Shown: positions 54,842 to 62,353 of the stretch, one piece after another
Numbering within the stretch: the stretch's first letter is position 1
Layout of the letters: the number at the start of each line of letters is the position of its first letter
Origin: Verrucomicrobiota bacterium
GTDB lineage: Bacteria; Verrucomicrobiota; Verrucomicrobiia; Verrucomicrobiales; Akkermansiaceae
DNA: 64,000 nt
Direction of reading: 5' to 3'
Assembly: GCA_026397725.1 (NCBI GenBank)
Contig: JAPLUI010000270.1
Coordinates: 1-64,000, forward strand
The notes under the pieces: model-generated
Databases searched by the model: none
The model's input: only the letters and a program-made list of their open reading frames with translations
What the model was told of the DNA's origin: nothing
Position numbers and translations under genes: made by a program

Positions 54842-55042
54842 GTCCGGAAACTAACCTCGCCCGGCCCGCTCCGCAAGGGAAAAGCGACAGGGAAAAGCGG
54901 GAGAGACGCAGCAGGGAAGAGGTTTCAGGAGCAAGAGAGAGCAGACCGGGAGGCAGCAGACCCGGCGAAAGAACGGCGCGGAGCGCAGCGCTCGCTCGCT
55001 GCCTTAGTCCCGCCCTGTCCTTCAACTCAACCCCACCACCCC

Positions 55043-55207
55043 ATGACCGATCCCATCGACCGCCCGCAAATGGAAGCCGACATCCTCTGCGTCGGCTGCG
55101 GCCCGGCTTCCGGCGGGTTTCTAACGACCTTGGCCGCTGCCCCGTGCCATCCCGATGGCACGCCGGCCCTGGCAAGCCCGGCGATGCCCGGCATGCCGCT
55201 CCAGGTC
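55043..55207 (+). pseudogene. 5' fragment of the ETF-QO-like gene
   Basis: The 55 codons from ATG 55043 (TDPIDRPQMEADILCVGCGP, then ASGGFLTTLAAAP and MPGMPLQV) match residues 1-55 of the complete gene at 59943 with scattered substitutions, including the unusual TTTCTAACGACC. At 55207 the similarity stops and the frame runs into unrelated sequence. It is a truncated duplicate. Confidence 0.88.
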
Positions 55208-55390
55208 AGGCCGGCGGCCAGCGGGAGGAGCAGGGTCTGGTTCATGGTCGTGGGGTTTCCAGCAGATTTTTAAAAAAACATCGCGGCAAGGGGCGCGGTC
55301 CCTTGACCCCGTGGTTGTTTTCGGCATTCGTCATTCGTCATTTCTTCCCCCGCTCCACTCCCTTCACTCCATTGCTGCGCTCGCTCCCGC

Positions 55391-56479
55391 TCACTTGCGA
55401 TTCCGTTCCGTTCGTTCCGCTCCCGGCTGTTGCTTGGGGACTGAACTGCAGGCAAGACGCAACCCGAGGTCGGGGGTCGTGCTGGACGGGTAGTAGCTGC
55501 CGTAGCGGCCCGCGGCACGGCAGATGACCGCATAGCTGTACCAACTGCCGCCCCGGATCACCCGGTACGAGCTCGATGACGCACCACGCGGATCGGTCTG
55601 CACGCCGAAAGCGTAAGTGCCATGCCAGTCCCAGCACCACTCCCACACGTTACCCGCCATGTCGTGTAATCCGTAACCGTTCGCAGTGAAGCTGCCCACG
55701 GGTGAGGTATAAGGTTCGCTGCCGGTGCCGTAGGTCGGATGAAAACCCGTGGTGCCGGTCTGGTAGGGCTCTTCGCCATCGTTGCGGAAATTCGCCTGGG
55801 TGTGTGAGATGGAGTCACCCCACGGGAAGCGTTTCCCGCTCAGACCGCCCCGTGCCGCCTTTTCCCACTCCGCCTCCCTCGGCAGGCGGTAGCCGTTGAC
55901 AGCCCAGTTCACTGACGGCGCGGTGGTGCCGGAACGCATCACCGCGCCGTCCACCGTGAAACAGGGCGTGAGTTCTTCCTGCTCGCTGCGGGCATTGCAC
56001 CACTTCACCACATCCCACCAGGAAACGGTTTGCACCGGGTGCTCCGGCGCCTTGCCGGCACCCTCGGCCAAGTCCGCGTAGCCGTGGCTGACCGCCCACG
56101 TTCTCACCGCGTCCCATTCCGCCTTGGTCACTTCTTTCTGGCCCATGTAGAAGGCACTCACGTTGACCTGGTGCGGCCGAGCGTCCTTGTCCCCATCAAG
56201 CGAGTCGCCCATGGTGAAGTCTCCGGCGGGAATCAGGACGAAGCCGGGCAGCTCGGCTGCTTTCGGCGTCCCGGTAGCCGGTGGCTGCTCCGGTGCGGGT
56301 GGTTTCCGCGTTTCGGCGGCGGGTGGCTGCTCCGGTGTGGGTGGTTTGCGCGTTTCAGTAACGGGCGGGTTTTCAGGGGCGGTAGCGGCGGGCACCTGCC
56401 TGGTGCGGCGGCAGTGGGTGGCGGCGAGTGACACTGCGGCGAGGGCAATGATGCCGAGCAAACGGGAGCGCATTTTCAT
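55391..56479 (-). CDS. FGE/SUMF1-fold exported protein B with hypervariable-looking C-terminus
   Basis: 362 residues, paralog of protein A. Signal RLLGIIALAAVSLAATHC, a linker with a repeated ETRKPPTPEQPPA-type unit (one more copy than A), then the same FGE fold: GFVLIPAGDFTMGDSLDGDK, VSWWDVVKWCNARSEQEE, RLPREAEWEKAARGG, GLHDMAGNVWEWCWDWHG, YRVIRGGSW. The end is GLRLACSS followed by a short polar tail, very like known retroelement target proteins (GFRLACSS). Upstream and coding DNA are nearly identical to gene A except for the last 100 bases. It probably displays a ligand-binding lectin-like surface. Duplicated within an island of toxin-antitoxin genes. Confidence 0.82.
   Translation of the reverse strand: MKMRSRLLGIIALAAVSLAATHCRRTRQVPAATAPENPPVTETRKPPTPEQPPAAETRKPPAPEQPPATGTPKAAELPGFVLIPAGDFTMGDSLDGDKDARPHQVNVSAFYMGQKEVTKAEWDAVRTWAVSHGYADLAEGAGKAPEHPVQTVSWWDVVKWCNARSEQEELTPCFTVDGAVMRSGTTAPSVNWAVNGYRLPREAEWEKAARGGLSGKRFPWGDSISHTQANFRNDGEEPYQTGTTGFHPTYGTGSEPYTSPVGSFTANGYGLHDMAGNVWEWCWDWHGTYAFGVQTDPRGASSSSYRVIRGGSWYSYAVICRAAGRYGSYYPSSTTPDLGLRLACSSVPKQQPGAERTERNRK
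55459..55552 (-). other. Candidate variable region of protein B
   Basis: After RGGSW the codons are TAC AGC TAT GCG GTC ATC TGC, then CGT GCC GCG GGC CGC TAC and GGC AGC TAC TAC CCG. They are followed by AGC, ACG, ACC CCC GAC before CTCGGG. The positions that vary in this fold (TAC, AGC, TAT, ATC, GGC, TAC, GGC, AGC, TAC, TAC, AGC, ACC, CCC, GAC) all end in C or T, as if derived from AAC/AAT. The invariant positions between them (GCG, CGT, GCC, CCG) contain no A. This is the classic DGR pattern. Confidence 0.6.
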
Positions 56480-56606
56480 GACCTGGGTGGCTTGGTGGGG
56501 GTGGCGGTGTTTCTTCGTAGCACCGCCATGCTGACTGACTGGCGCCAGGTGGCAAGCTCAGAATTCGGCAAACGATATCAACCGTCTTGATGGCGCTTGC
56601 CGGGCC

Positions 56607-56756
56607 TTACGGCTTGACCTTCAATCCGGCTTTCACGGCAAGGGTCTTTTGGCGGGCATCGAAGGTGAGAAAGTCCTTGGTCCCGAGCGCGATGGCGGCG
56701 GCGACATGCAACCCGTCAAAGCCGCGGGTCCCAAGTGTTTTCGAGTACGGTTTGAC
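56607..56756 (-). pseudogene. PIN-domain toxin, C-terminal relic
   Basis: The C-terminal 45 or so residues of a minus-strand frame (GFDGLHVAAAIALGTKDFLT, FDARQKTLAVKAGLKVKP) are the end of a PIN toxin: the D-(L)H-AAA helix and the TFD-RQ--LA--AGL motif. The N-terminal half with the first two acidic residues is absent; upstream on that strand is the promoter of the opposite-strand antitoxin gene. A broken VapC. Confidence 0.75.
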
Positions 56757-56779
56757 AACCGCCGGCAGCCAGCTAGCAT
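56752..56779 (+). promoter_or_regulatory. Sigma-70-like promoter for a leaderless antitoxin gene
   Basis: TTGACA (56752-56757), 16-base spacer, TAGCAT (56774-56779). The GTG start of the next gene is only seven bases further, so the transcript should begin at or very near the start codon. The same boxes, spacer and GTG distance occur in the duplicate at 59397-59424. Confidence 0.6.
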
Positions 56780-56786
56780 TCCGCTT

Positions 56787-57011
56787 GTGAAAACCACGAT
56801 TGATTTTCCCCAGCCGCTGCTCCGCCAAGCAAAGGCCGCCGCCGCCGCGCGGGGGCAGTCGCTCACGGAGTTTGTCACGGGAGCGGTCGAGACACAGTTG
56901 GGGCGTGTGGACATCGCGTGGTATGAGTTGCTGAACGAACTCCCGACCGTGTCCAGGGCAACAGTCGCGCAGATTGACCGGCGCGTGGCGGAGGCGGACG
57001 CCCCGGTTTGA
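56787..57011 (+). CDS. VapB-like antitoxin (orphan)
   Basis: 74 residues from GTG 56787: KTTIDFPQPLLRQAKAAAAA, RGQSLTEFVTGAVETQLG, then an acidic tail (ELPTVSRATVAQIDRRVAE). This is the RHH-type VapB with the pattern T-DFP--L---K-AA---G-SL-EFV. A downstream in-frame toxin is absent; the nearest PIN relic is on the other strand upstream. The start choice is supported by the promoter spacing and by the N-terminus of the family. A broken copy is at 59432. Confidence 0.7.
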   Translation: MKTTIDFPQPLLRQAKAAAAARGQSLTEFVTGAVETQLGRVDIAWYELLNELPTVSRATVAQIDRRVAEADAPV

Positions 57012-57242
57012 ACTGCCGATCCTTTCCAGAGACCGTCATTTTGATTTTGTAGGTGGAATCATCCGAATCGGCTGGTAGTCCCAGCGGGAGACTCCAACTC
57101 AAGGCACACCGTGCGAGCCACCCAGAACTTGGCTTGTCTTGCCACCTGCGGATCCCTATTTCCGCCCCCCTGCTCGCGTCCGGTCTTACGGCTGTCGGAA
57201 TCATGTCTTGCATTCTGTCTTGCATGGTGCCATGCCTCCGCC

Positions 57243-57491
57243 ATGCATACCTCCACCCTCACCATCCGGCTGCCCCAGGCTCAACGCGCCGCCTTGAAGG
57301 AGACCGCCCTCCGGCTGCAAAAATCGGAATCGGAACTCGTCCGCGAACTCCTGGCGCGGGAATTCGGACAGGTTTCGTTTGGTGTGCGGGCGGCTGAGTT
57401 CGTCGGTTCCCTGGCCTCAGCTACGACGCACCCCACCACACCGGACTCGTTCCGTGACGCGATCAAGCGCAATAACTGGTGCCCCCAATGA
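57243..57491 (+). CDS. RHH-like antitoxin of an intact VapBC pair
   Basis: 82 residues from ATG 57243: TLTIRLPQAQRAALKETALR (RHH strand and helix), LQKSESELVRELLAREFGQV, and a C-terminal toxin-binding tail ending KRNNWCPQ. The stop overlaps the toxin ATG as ATGA. The preceding 150 bases match the region upstream of the ETF-QO gene (59.7-59.85 kb), so this pair sits in or beside the duplicated island. Confidence 0.8.
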   Translation: MHTSTLTIRLPQAQRAALKETALRLQKSESELVRELLAREFGQVSFGVRAAEFVGSLASATTHPTTPDSFRDAIKRNNWCPQ

Positions 57492-57916
57492 AACCCGGGG
57501 TTTTCCTCGTCGATACCGGGGCCTTGGTGGCATTGCTGGATCGGAGCGATCCGGCACATGGCTGGCTGCGTGAGGCATGGTCGCCACTGATCGGAAGGTT
57601 TCACACCACTGGAGCGGTCGTCACCGAAGCCATGCATTTCCTCCACCCCATCCCGGGAGGAGCCGCCGCACTCACCGGACTGCTGGGCAAGGTCCCCATC
57701 CATATCGATGACACTTTCAGCCCGGCGCAACTCGAAGCGGCGGTGGCACTGATGGCCCGCTATGCCGATGCACCGATGGATTTTGCCGACGCCACCCTGG
57801 TGCTGCTCGCCGAACGCCTCTGGACCCCAAACATCCTCACCCTTGACGAACGGGGCTTCCGCACCTTCCGCTTTGCCGGGAAGCGGCATTTCCGGTTGGT
57901 ATTGCAAGACGGATGA
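57488..57916 (+). CDS. PIN-domain toxin (VapC-like), intact
   Basis: 142 residues from ATG 57488. The acidic set is present: FLVDTGALVALLD (Asp near 8), GAVVTEAMHFL (Glu near 46), MDFADATLVLLAE (Asp near 97-101) and ILTLDERGFRTFRF (Asp near 121). RNA cleavage is expected by family. Directly coupled to its antitoxin. This is the only clearly complete PIN pair in the 53-60 kb island apart from the UPF0175/DUF3368 pair. Confidence 0.87.
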   Translation: MKPGVFLVDTGALVALLDRSDPAHGWLREAWSPLIGRFHTTGAVVTEAMHFLHPIPGGAAALTGLLGKVPIHIDDTFSPAQLEAAVALMARYADAPMDFADATLVLLAERLWTPNILTLDERGFRTFRFAGKRHFRLVLQDG

Positions 57917-58020
57917 TAGCGTCCCGCCAGGCCCCCGCTGCCGGAGCGCCTGCGGCGGGGGCTTAAGCCGCAGCCGCCTGCCCGTATTGCAGTTCGGTCT
58001 TGTGCCTGTTCGTTAGCCTG

Positions 58021-58128
58021 TCATTCACCGGCTTCGCGGAGGATGGATTGTTCGAGGCGGGGGTGGATCCAGAAGCGGGCGCGAGTCTTGAGGAAGTGAC
58101 GGAGCGGAGAGGTGTTGCAGACGATCAA
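58021..58128 (-). pseudogene. DUF3368 toxin with large internal deletion (35-codon mini-ORF, copy 2)
   Basis: Same structure as 54468-54575: a TTG start inside the antitoxin stop, IVCNTSPLRHFLKTRARFWI, then HPRLEQSILREAGE and TGA. The frame is kept open in both copies and differences are few, some synonymous. This could mean recent duplication or selection on the micro-protein. Confidence 0.75.
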
Positions 58129-58394
58129 TCGTTGGCCAGCCATCGGGTGAGGTGATCGCGTTCTTCCCGGTAGTCGGACTCATCGAGCGGCTGGGCGATC
58201 CCGTGTTCGCCGAGCCAGTGCTGGAACTCGGCTTTGCCAAGCCCGGCCAGCTTGCAGGCCGCCGCCCCGCCGATCACGCCGTCGGCGAAAAGCGCTTCGG
58301 CCAGTCGTCGCAACAATTCGATCCGCAGTTGCGTCCGCGGAATCTTCGCGGCCGCCGCCACTTCATCGGGAATCTCAAGCAGAAGCGGTTCCAT
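58125..58394 (-). CDS. UPF0175-family antitoxin, copy 2
   Basis: 89 residues, nearly identical to the protein at 54572 (differences include SAKIPRP to AAKIPRT, and AGALF to AEALF). Same helix-turn-helix and same four-base overlap with the deleted toxin relic. Just downstream of it on the minus strand is an intergenic stretch and upstream is the intact UPF0175/DUF3368 pair. Confidence 0.8.
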   Translation of the reverse strand: MEPLLLEIPDEVAAAAKIPRTQLRIELLRRLAEALFADGVIGGAAACKLAGLGKAEFQHWLGEHGIAQPLDESDYREERDHLTRWLAND

Positions 58395-58534
58395 GTCTGG
58401 AAACTAACCTCGCCCGGCCCGCTCGGCAAGGAAAAGGGGAGAGAGACATTTCGCCCCGGCCTGCGGCCAAGCAGCTTTCCGGGCGCTTGGCGTCAAGCAG
58501 GGTGGGCGCAACAACTGCCACCCAGATCACCGGT

Positions 58535-59029
58535 TCATCGCTCACCCGCCGCATCCAGAAACGTCTGCCGCACCCGGTGTGAGACGAAGAAGCCGGCGTC
58601 CTCAACCAGCCGGTCGATCTCCTCGCGCATCGAAGCGAGCCGCCCCGCACGCACTTCCTTGAGCAATACGCCTAGCGTGCCAGTGAGGTTGACGCCGAGA
58701 TGTCTCGCCATCGTGCGTCCGGCCGACTCATCCATCACGAGCATCCCAGCCTTCACCTCCCATGCCAGCGCAATCGCCTCCGACTCACCGGCGTCCAGTG
58801 ATGAGGCAAGAACATCGACCAGTTCCCGGCGGGTAACTTCCTCCACCCTGAGCCATCCTTCGGCGCAGGCATTCTTGATCGCTCGCCTTCCGTCAGCATG
58901 CGCCAATCGGTCAAGCTCGTCCCGAACCGCCCGCGGGATCATGATGACGCCGAACCGGGCGTGAAGAATGTCGAGACGCCCGATGACGGCCAGGTTGCAG
59001 ATCGGCGAGGTATTACTGACCACTGGCAT
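58535..59029 (-). CDS. DUF3368 PIN-like toxin, intact
   Basis: 164 residues from ATG 59029: VVSNTSPICNLAVIGRLDIL (Asn-Thr-Ser-Pro start), IPRAVRDELDRL, SLDAGESEAIALAWEVKAGM (catalytic acidic segment), LVMDESAGRTMARHLGVNLT, GTLGVLLKEVRAGRL, ending FFVSHRVRQTFLDAAGE. This is what the two 35-codon relics looked like before deletion. It is encoded right after, and overlapping by 17 bases, a UPF0175 antitoxin. Confidence 0.85.
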   Translation of the reverse strand: MPVVSNTSPICNLAVIGRLDILHARFGVIMIPRAVRDELDRLAHADGRRAIKNACAEGWLRVEEVTRRELVDVLASSLDAGESEAIALAWEVKAGMLVMDESAGRTMARHLGVNLTGTLGVLLKEVRAGRLASMREEIDRLVEDAGFFVSHRVRQTFLDAAGER

Positions 59030-59267
59030 AGGCCAAGTCCTCCGCGATGTCCGCATCCGTGTAATGGCGGGCGATGCCCCGCTCGGTGAGCGCATGTCCG
59101 AACCGGAACTGGCCGAGTCGGGACAACTCCGCAGCCTTGCCAAAGGATAGAATCTCCCGCTGATACAGCGCGCAGGCCAACTCGATCAACAGGCGGGCTT
59201 GGCGTTCTGGCTCGGGCACACGCATCGCCTGCTGAATGGCATCGGGAACTTCCAGGGTCAGTCGCAT
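59013..59267 (-). CDS. UPF0175-family antitoxin, partner of the intact DUF3368 toxin
   Basis: 84 residues from ATG 59267 (RLTLEVPDAIQQAMRVPEPE); ten more upstream codons are open but non-conserved. Helix-turn-helix ILSFGKAAELSRLGQFRFGH. Distantly related to the other two UPF0175 copies in the island, so it is not part of the same recent duplication. Confidence 0.82.
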   Translation of the reverse strand: MRLTLEVPDAIQQAMRVPEPERQARLLIELACALYQREILSFGKAAELSRLGQFRFGHALTERGIARHYTDADIAEDLAYASGQ

Positions 59268-59396
59268 GGCCGGAAGGTGCCACGCCTCCGGCCCCAAAGC
59301 AAGGGGAACTCACCGGCAAATCGCGCCTGCCACAGCCGTCTTGAAACAGGGGTTTTGATTTTCGTCCGCGTGGCCGTCCGGGTATTGCGGAGCGGT

Positions 59397-59424
59397 TTGA
59401 CAACCGCTCCCAGCCTGCTAGCAT
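59397..59424 (+). promoter_or_regulatory. Duplicate of the leaderless antitoxin promoter
   Basis: TTGACA (59397-59402), 16 bases, TAGCAT (59419-59424), GTG eight bases on. Boxes and spacer match 56752-56779 although the spacer sequence has drifted. Confidence 0.55.
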
Positions 59425-59431
59425 TCCGCTT

Positions 59432-59667
59432 GTGAAAATTACGATTGATTCTCCCCAGCCGCTGATCTTCCCCAGCCGCTGCTCCGCCAAGCAAAGGCCG
59501 CCGCCGCCGCGCGGGGGCAGTCGCTCACGGAGTTTGTCACGGGAGCGGTCGAGACACAGTTGGGGCGTGTGGACATCGCGTGGCATGAGTTGCTGAACGA
59601 ACTCCCGACCGTGTCCAGGGTAACAGTCGCGCAGATTGATCGGCGCGTGGCGGAGGCCCCGGTTTGA
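59432..59667 (+). pseudogene. VapB-like antitoxin, inactivated copy
   Basis: Homologous to 56787-57011 along its whole length. A 17-base insertion that duplicates CCCCAGCCGCTG (with ATCTT between the copies) near 59459-59487 shifts the frame soon after VKITIDSPQP. The downstream part keeps high identity in the wrong frame. A clean case of inactivation by short tandem duplication. Confidence 0.85.
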
Positions 59668-59942
59668 ACTGCCGATCCTTTCCAGAGACCGTCATTTTGA
59701 TTTTGTCGATGGGATCATCCGGATCGGCTGGTAGTCCCGGCGGGAGGCGTCCCGTCAAGCCACGCGGGGCCAACCGCCCAGAACTTGGCTTGCCTTGTCA
59801 CCCGCGGTCCCCTACCCTCGGCCCGCGCCCTGCTCGCCTCCAATCCGCTGTTTTTTCCGCAATCATGAAATCGGGATTGATGACCTTCGAAGAGGACGCA
59901 GATCCGCTTGACACTTGAATCTTGAAACCACCCAGCCTCCCC
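59668..59942. other. Intergenic, homologous to the region before the VapBC pair
   Basis: 59690-59830 matches about 57025-57190 (CATTTTGATTTTGT, TCGGCTGGTAGTCCC, CCAGAACTTGGCTTG) with drift. Beyond 59850 it diverges. It should contain the promoter of the ETF-QO-like gene; no boxes can be assigned with confidence. Confidence 0.55.
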
Positions 59943-61796
59943 ATGCCCGATCCCATCGACCGCCCCACCATGGAAGCCGACATCGTCTGCGTCGGCTTCG
60001 GCCCGGCATCCGGCGGCTTTCTAACGACCCTGGCCGCCGCCGCCTTCAACCCGGATGGCAGCCCCGCCCTCGAAAGTCCCTCGATGCCCGGCATGCCGCT
60101 GCAAGTGATGTGCTATGAGCGGGCCGATGACATCGGCTTCGGCGTCTCGGGCATCGTCACCAACGCGAAGGCGATCCGCACGTCGTTCCCCGACCTCGAT
60201 CCCGCGCAAATCCCGATGGCCGCCCCGGTCACCGACGAGAAAATCCTCTATCTCCTCGATCCGCTCGGAGCCAGCCGCCGGCCCGCCAGCATGCGTGCTG
60301 CCGATAGGGCCATCCGCGCCATTGGCGGCGTCCTCGGCGTGCAACATGAGGCCATGGAACTGCCGTGGACCCCGGCGTTTCTTCACAAGCACGGCGGCCT
60401 CATCCTCTCGATGGGCCAGTTCACCCAATGGGTCGGCAACCAGGTCATGGCCACCGGCGCGGTCCAAATCTGGCCCGGCAGCCCGGTCGGCGAAGCCATC
60501 GTTGAAAACAACTCGGTGGCTGGCGTTAGATTGTTAGATCAAGGCGTCACCAAGGATGGCAAGCCCGCCGCTGGCTGCATGCCCGGCATGGAAGTCCGCG
60601 CCCCGCTCACCGTCGTCGCAGATGGTCCGGTCGGCGCCATTGGCCAGCAACTCGACCAGGCCTTCGGCGTCCCTGCCGGCCACCACCTGCACGATTGGGC
60701 GCTCGGCATGAAATTCGTCGTCGATCTGCCCGATGCCTGCGACCTCCAGCCCGGCACCGTCCTGCACACCATCGGTTTTCCCGAACCGGAGATTTTCGGC
60801 TTCCTCTATGTCCATCCCGAGCGGGTCGCCTCGCTGGGCATCTTCGTGCCGTCGTGGTTCGACAACCCCGCCCGCACCGCCTACCGCTATCTCCAACATT
60901 GGATGATGCATCCTTATCTCTGGCGGCATCTCAAGGGCGGACGCCTCCGCTCGTGGGGCGCGAAATCCCTCCAGGAATCCGGCCGCCGCGGCGAACCCCA
61001 CCTCACCGGCAACGGCTTCGCCCGCATCGGCGAAGGCAGCGGTGCCACCAATGTCCTGACCAATTCCGGCGTCGATGAGGCCTGGGCCACCGGCGTCCAA
61101 CTCGCCGAAGCCGTCATCGAACTGCTCAAGGCCGGCCAGCCGTTCACCAAGGAAAACCTCGATGCCACCTATGTGAAACGCCGCCGCGCCAGTTGGGTCG
61201 AAGCCGAGGGCCGCATCGCCGAAAAAGCCCGCGACGGCTTCCAACGCGGCGTGGTTCCCGGCCTCATCGGCACCATGCTCGCCGGCCTCACCAAAGGCGC
61301 CTTCGCCATGCCCGGCCGTCCCGGCGCACCCCATACCCGCGTCCCCAGCCTCGACGACTACTACGCGGATCGTATTTCCAGCGAGGAGATCGCCCGCATC
61401 CGCAAGGACTGCGACACCAAGGGCATCGCCGCCAGCGGCCCGCTCATGGACCGCGCCGGCTGGCCGGCCATCCCCTTCGACGGAGAGCTGTTAGTCTCCC
61501 ATCAGGACGCGCTCCTCATGGGGGGCAAAGTCCAGGCCCCGGCCGGCTACGCCGATCATGTGGTCTTTCTCTATCCGAACGATTGTGAATCCTGCGGCAG
61601 CAAGATCTGTGTGGAAATGTGTTCCGGCCAAGCCATCACTCCCAGCGCCAGCGGCCGCCCCGTCTTCGACCGTGAAAAGTGCATCCACTGTGGCGCCTGC
61701 CTCTGGAACTGCGCCAAGCCCGACCCCAACCACCCCGAACTCACCATCGTCTCCTTCCAAGCGGGCGCGGGGGGCTTGCATTCGAACGAAAATTGA
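59943..61796 (+). CDS. ETF:quinone oxidoreductase-like flavoprotein with ferredoxin tail
   Basis: 617 residues from ATG 59943. FAD-binding start EADIVCVGFGPASGGF near 10-26 (a variant dinucleotide motif). HKHGGLILSMGQFTQWVGNQ near 140, VVADGPVGAIGQQL near 223, FGFLYVHPERVASLGIFVP near 284, and SGVDEAWATGVQLAEAVIE near 375 fit the geranylgeranyl-reductase/FixC/ETF-QO superfamily. The C-terminus has two cysteine clusters, CESCGSKICVEMC near 549 and CIHCGACLWNCAKP near 580, for a 4Fe-4S centre. It would pass electrons from ETF to quinone at the membrane. It fits functionally with the acyl-CoA dehydrogenase at 49.9 kb. Rare GTT AGA TTG TTA GAT codons occur at 60525-60539. Confidence 0.88.
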   Translation: MPDPIDRPTMEADIVCVGFGPASGGFLTTLAAAAFNPDGSPALESPSMPGMPLQVMCYERADDIGFGVSGIVTNAKAIRTSFPDLDPAQIPMAAPVTDEKILYLLDPLGASRRPASMRAADRAIRAIGGVLGVQHEAMELPWTPAFLHKHGGLILSMGQFTQWVGNQVMATGAVQIWPGSPVGEAIVENNSVAGVRLLDQGVTKDGKPAAGCMPGMEVRAPLTVVADGPVGAIGQQLDQAFGVPAGHHLHDWALGMKFVVDLPDACDLQPGTVLHTIGFPEPEIFGFLYVHPERVASLGIFVPSWFDNPARTAYRYLQHWMMHPYLWRHLKGGRLRSWGAKSLQESGRRGEPHLTGNGFARIGEGSGATNVLTNSGVDEAWATGVQLAEAVIELLKAGQPFTKENLDATYVKRRRASWVEAEGRIAEKARDGFQRGVVPGLIGTMLAGLTKGAFAMPGRPGAPHTRVPSLDDYYADRISSEEIARIRKDCDTKGIAASGPLMDRAGWPAIPFDGELLVSHQDALLMGGKVQAPAGYADHVVFLYPNDCESCGSKICVEMCSGQAITPSASGRPVFDREKCIHCGACLWNCAKPDPNHPELTIVSFQAGAGGLHSNEN

Positions 61797-62353
61797 ACCA
61801 GCCGGACGACCAGCTCGCGCTTGCCCCCGCGCCGCACTCTGACGGCGGCCGGTGAGCCTCGAAGCCCATGGTCTGCGCGAAGTTCCCTTCGTCTTGGGTC
61901 TTGCGCGTTCGGCGAATTCAGCCGGGCCGCCTTGAAAATTTCGGCGTGTTCAGAGTCGAGTTGTCTGCGGTTTCCTGCTGGCCGGCCATCCAGGAATTGC
62001 CGGGTGATGATTCTTGAAATCAGGCAGGATGGTGGGGGCGTTGCGCGTCAATGCAAGACGCGATATTCAAGAGCCTGAGGTTTTCATGGGCATCTTCATC
62101 GCAAAGCCGGCTCCCCGGCTTACCGATGACTCCCATCCCTATGGTTCCACGTAATCAGCGGATAAAATTCTTTGGATTGGTTTGACCGCTGATTGCGCGG
62201 ATAAGACGGATGGAAGAGGGCTTTCGTTGCTCGAAACCTCAGCGTTATCAGCGCAATCAGCGGTTAAATTTTTCCCGCCGCGTAACCTTGCCGCTTGCTT
62301 CCGGATGATATGGACAGACCCCACCAAGCAACCAACCTCCAACCTCCAAATTC
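61797..62353. other. Intergenic gap after the ETF-QO-like gene
   Basis: No gene seen in about 560 bases. A short hairpin (AGCCGGCTCCCCGGCT, near 62106-62121) and the inverted copy of the ATCCGTG-family repeat (62165-62225), with further CAGCGGTTAAATT words up to 62275, are the only structure. Confidence 0.55.
62165..62225 (-). repeat. Dispersed repeat, copy 2 (ATCCGTG family)
   Basis: AAATTCTTTGGATTGG at the left to GATGGAAGAGGGCTTTC at the right. The reverse complement matches 17457-17519 closely. Located just upstream of a small exported-protein gene. Confidence 0.8.

Noticed and set aside
52000..60000. Reverse transcriptase or AAC-rich template repeat near the FGE paralogs
   Set aside because: I searched both strands by eye for AACAAC-rich homologs of the variable segments and for a reverse-transcriptase frame and found neither. 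If a retroelement drives these genes it lies outside the window.
60534..61334. 266-codon minus-strand open frame opposite the ETF-QO-like gene
   Set aside because: Shadow frame; the plus strand has FAD and iron-sulfur motifs.
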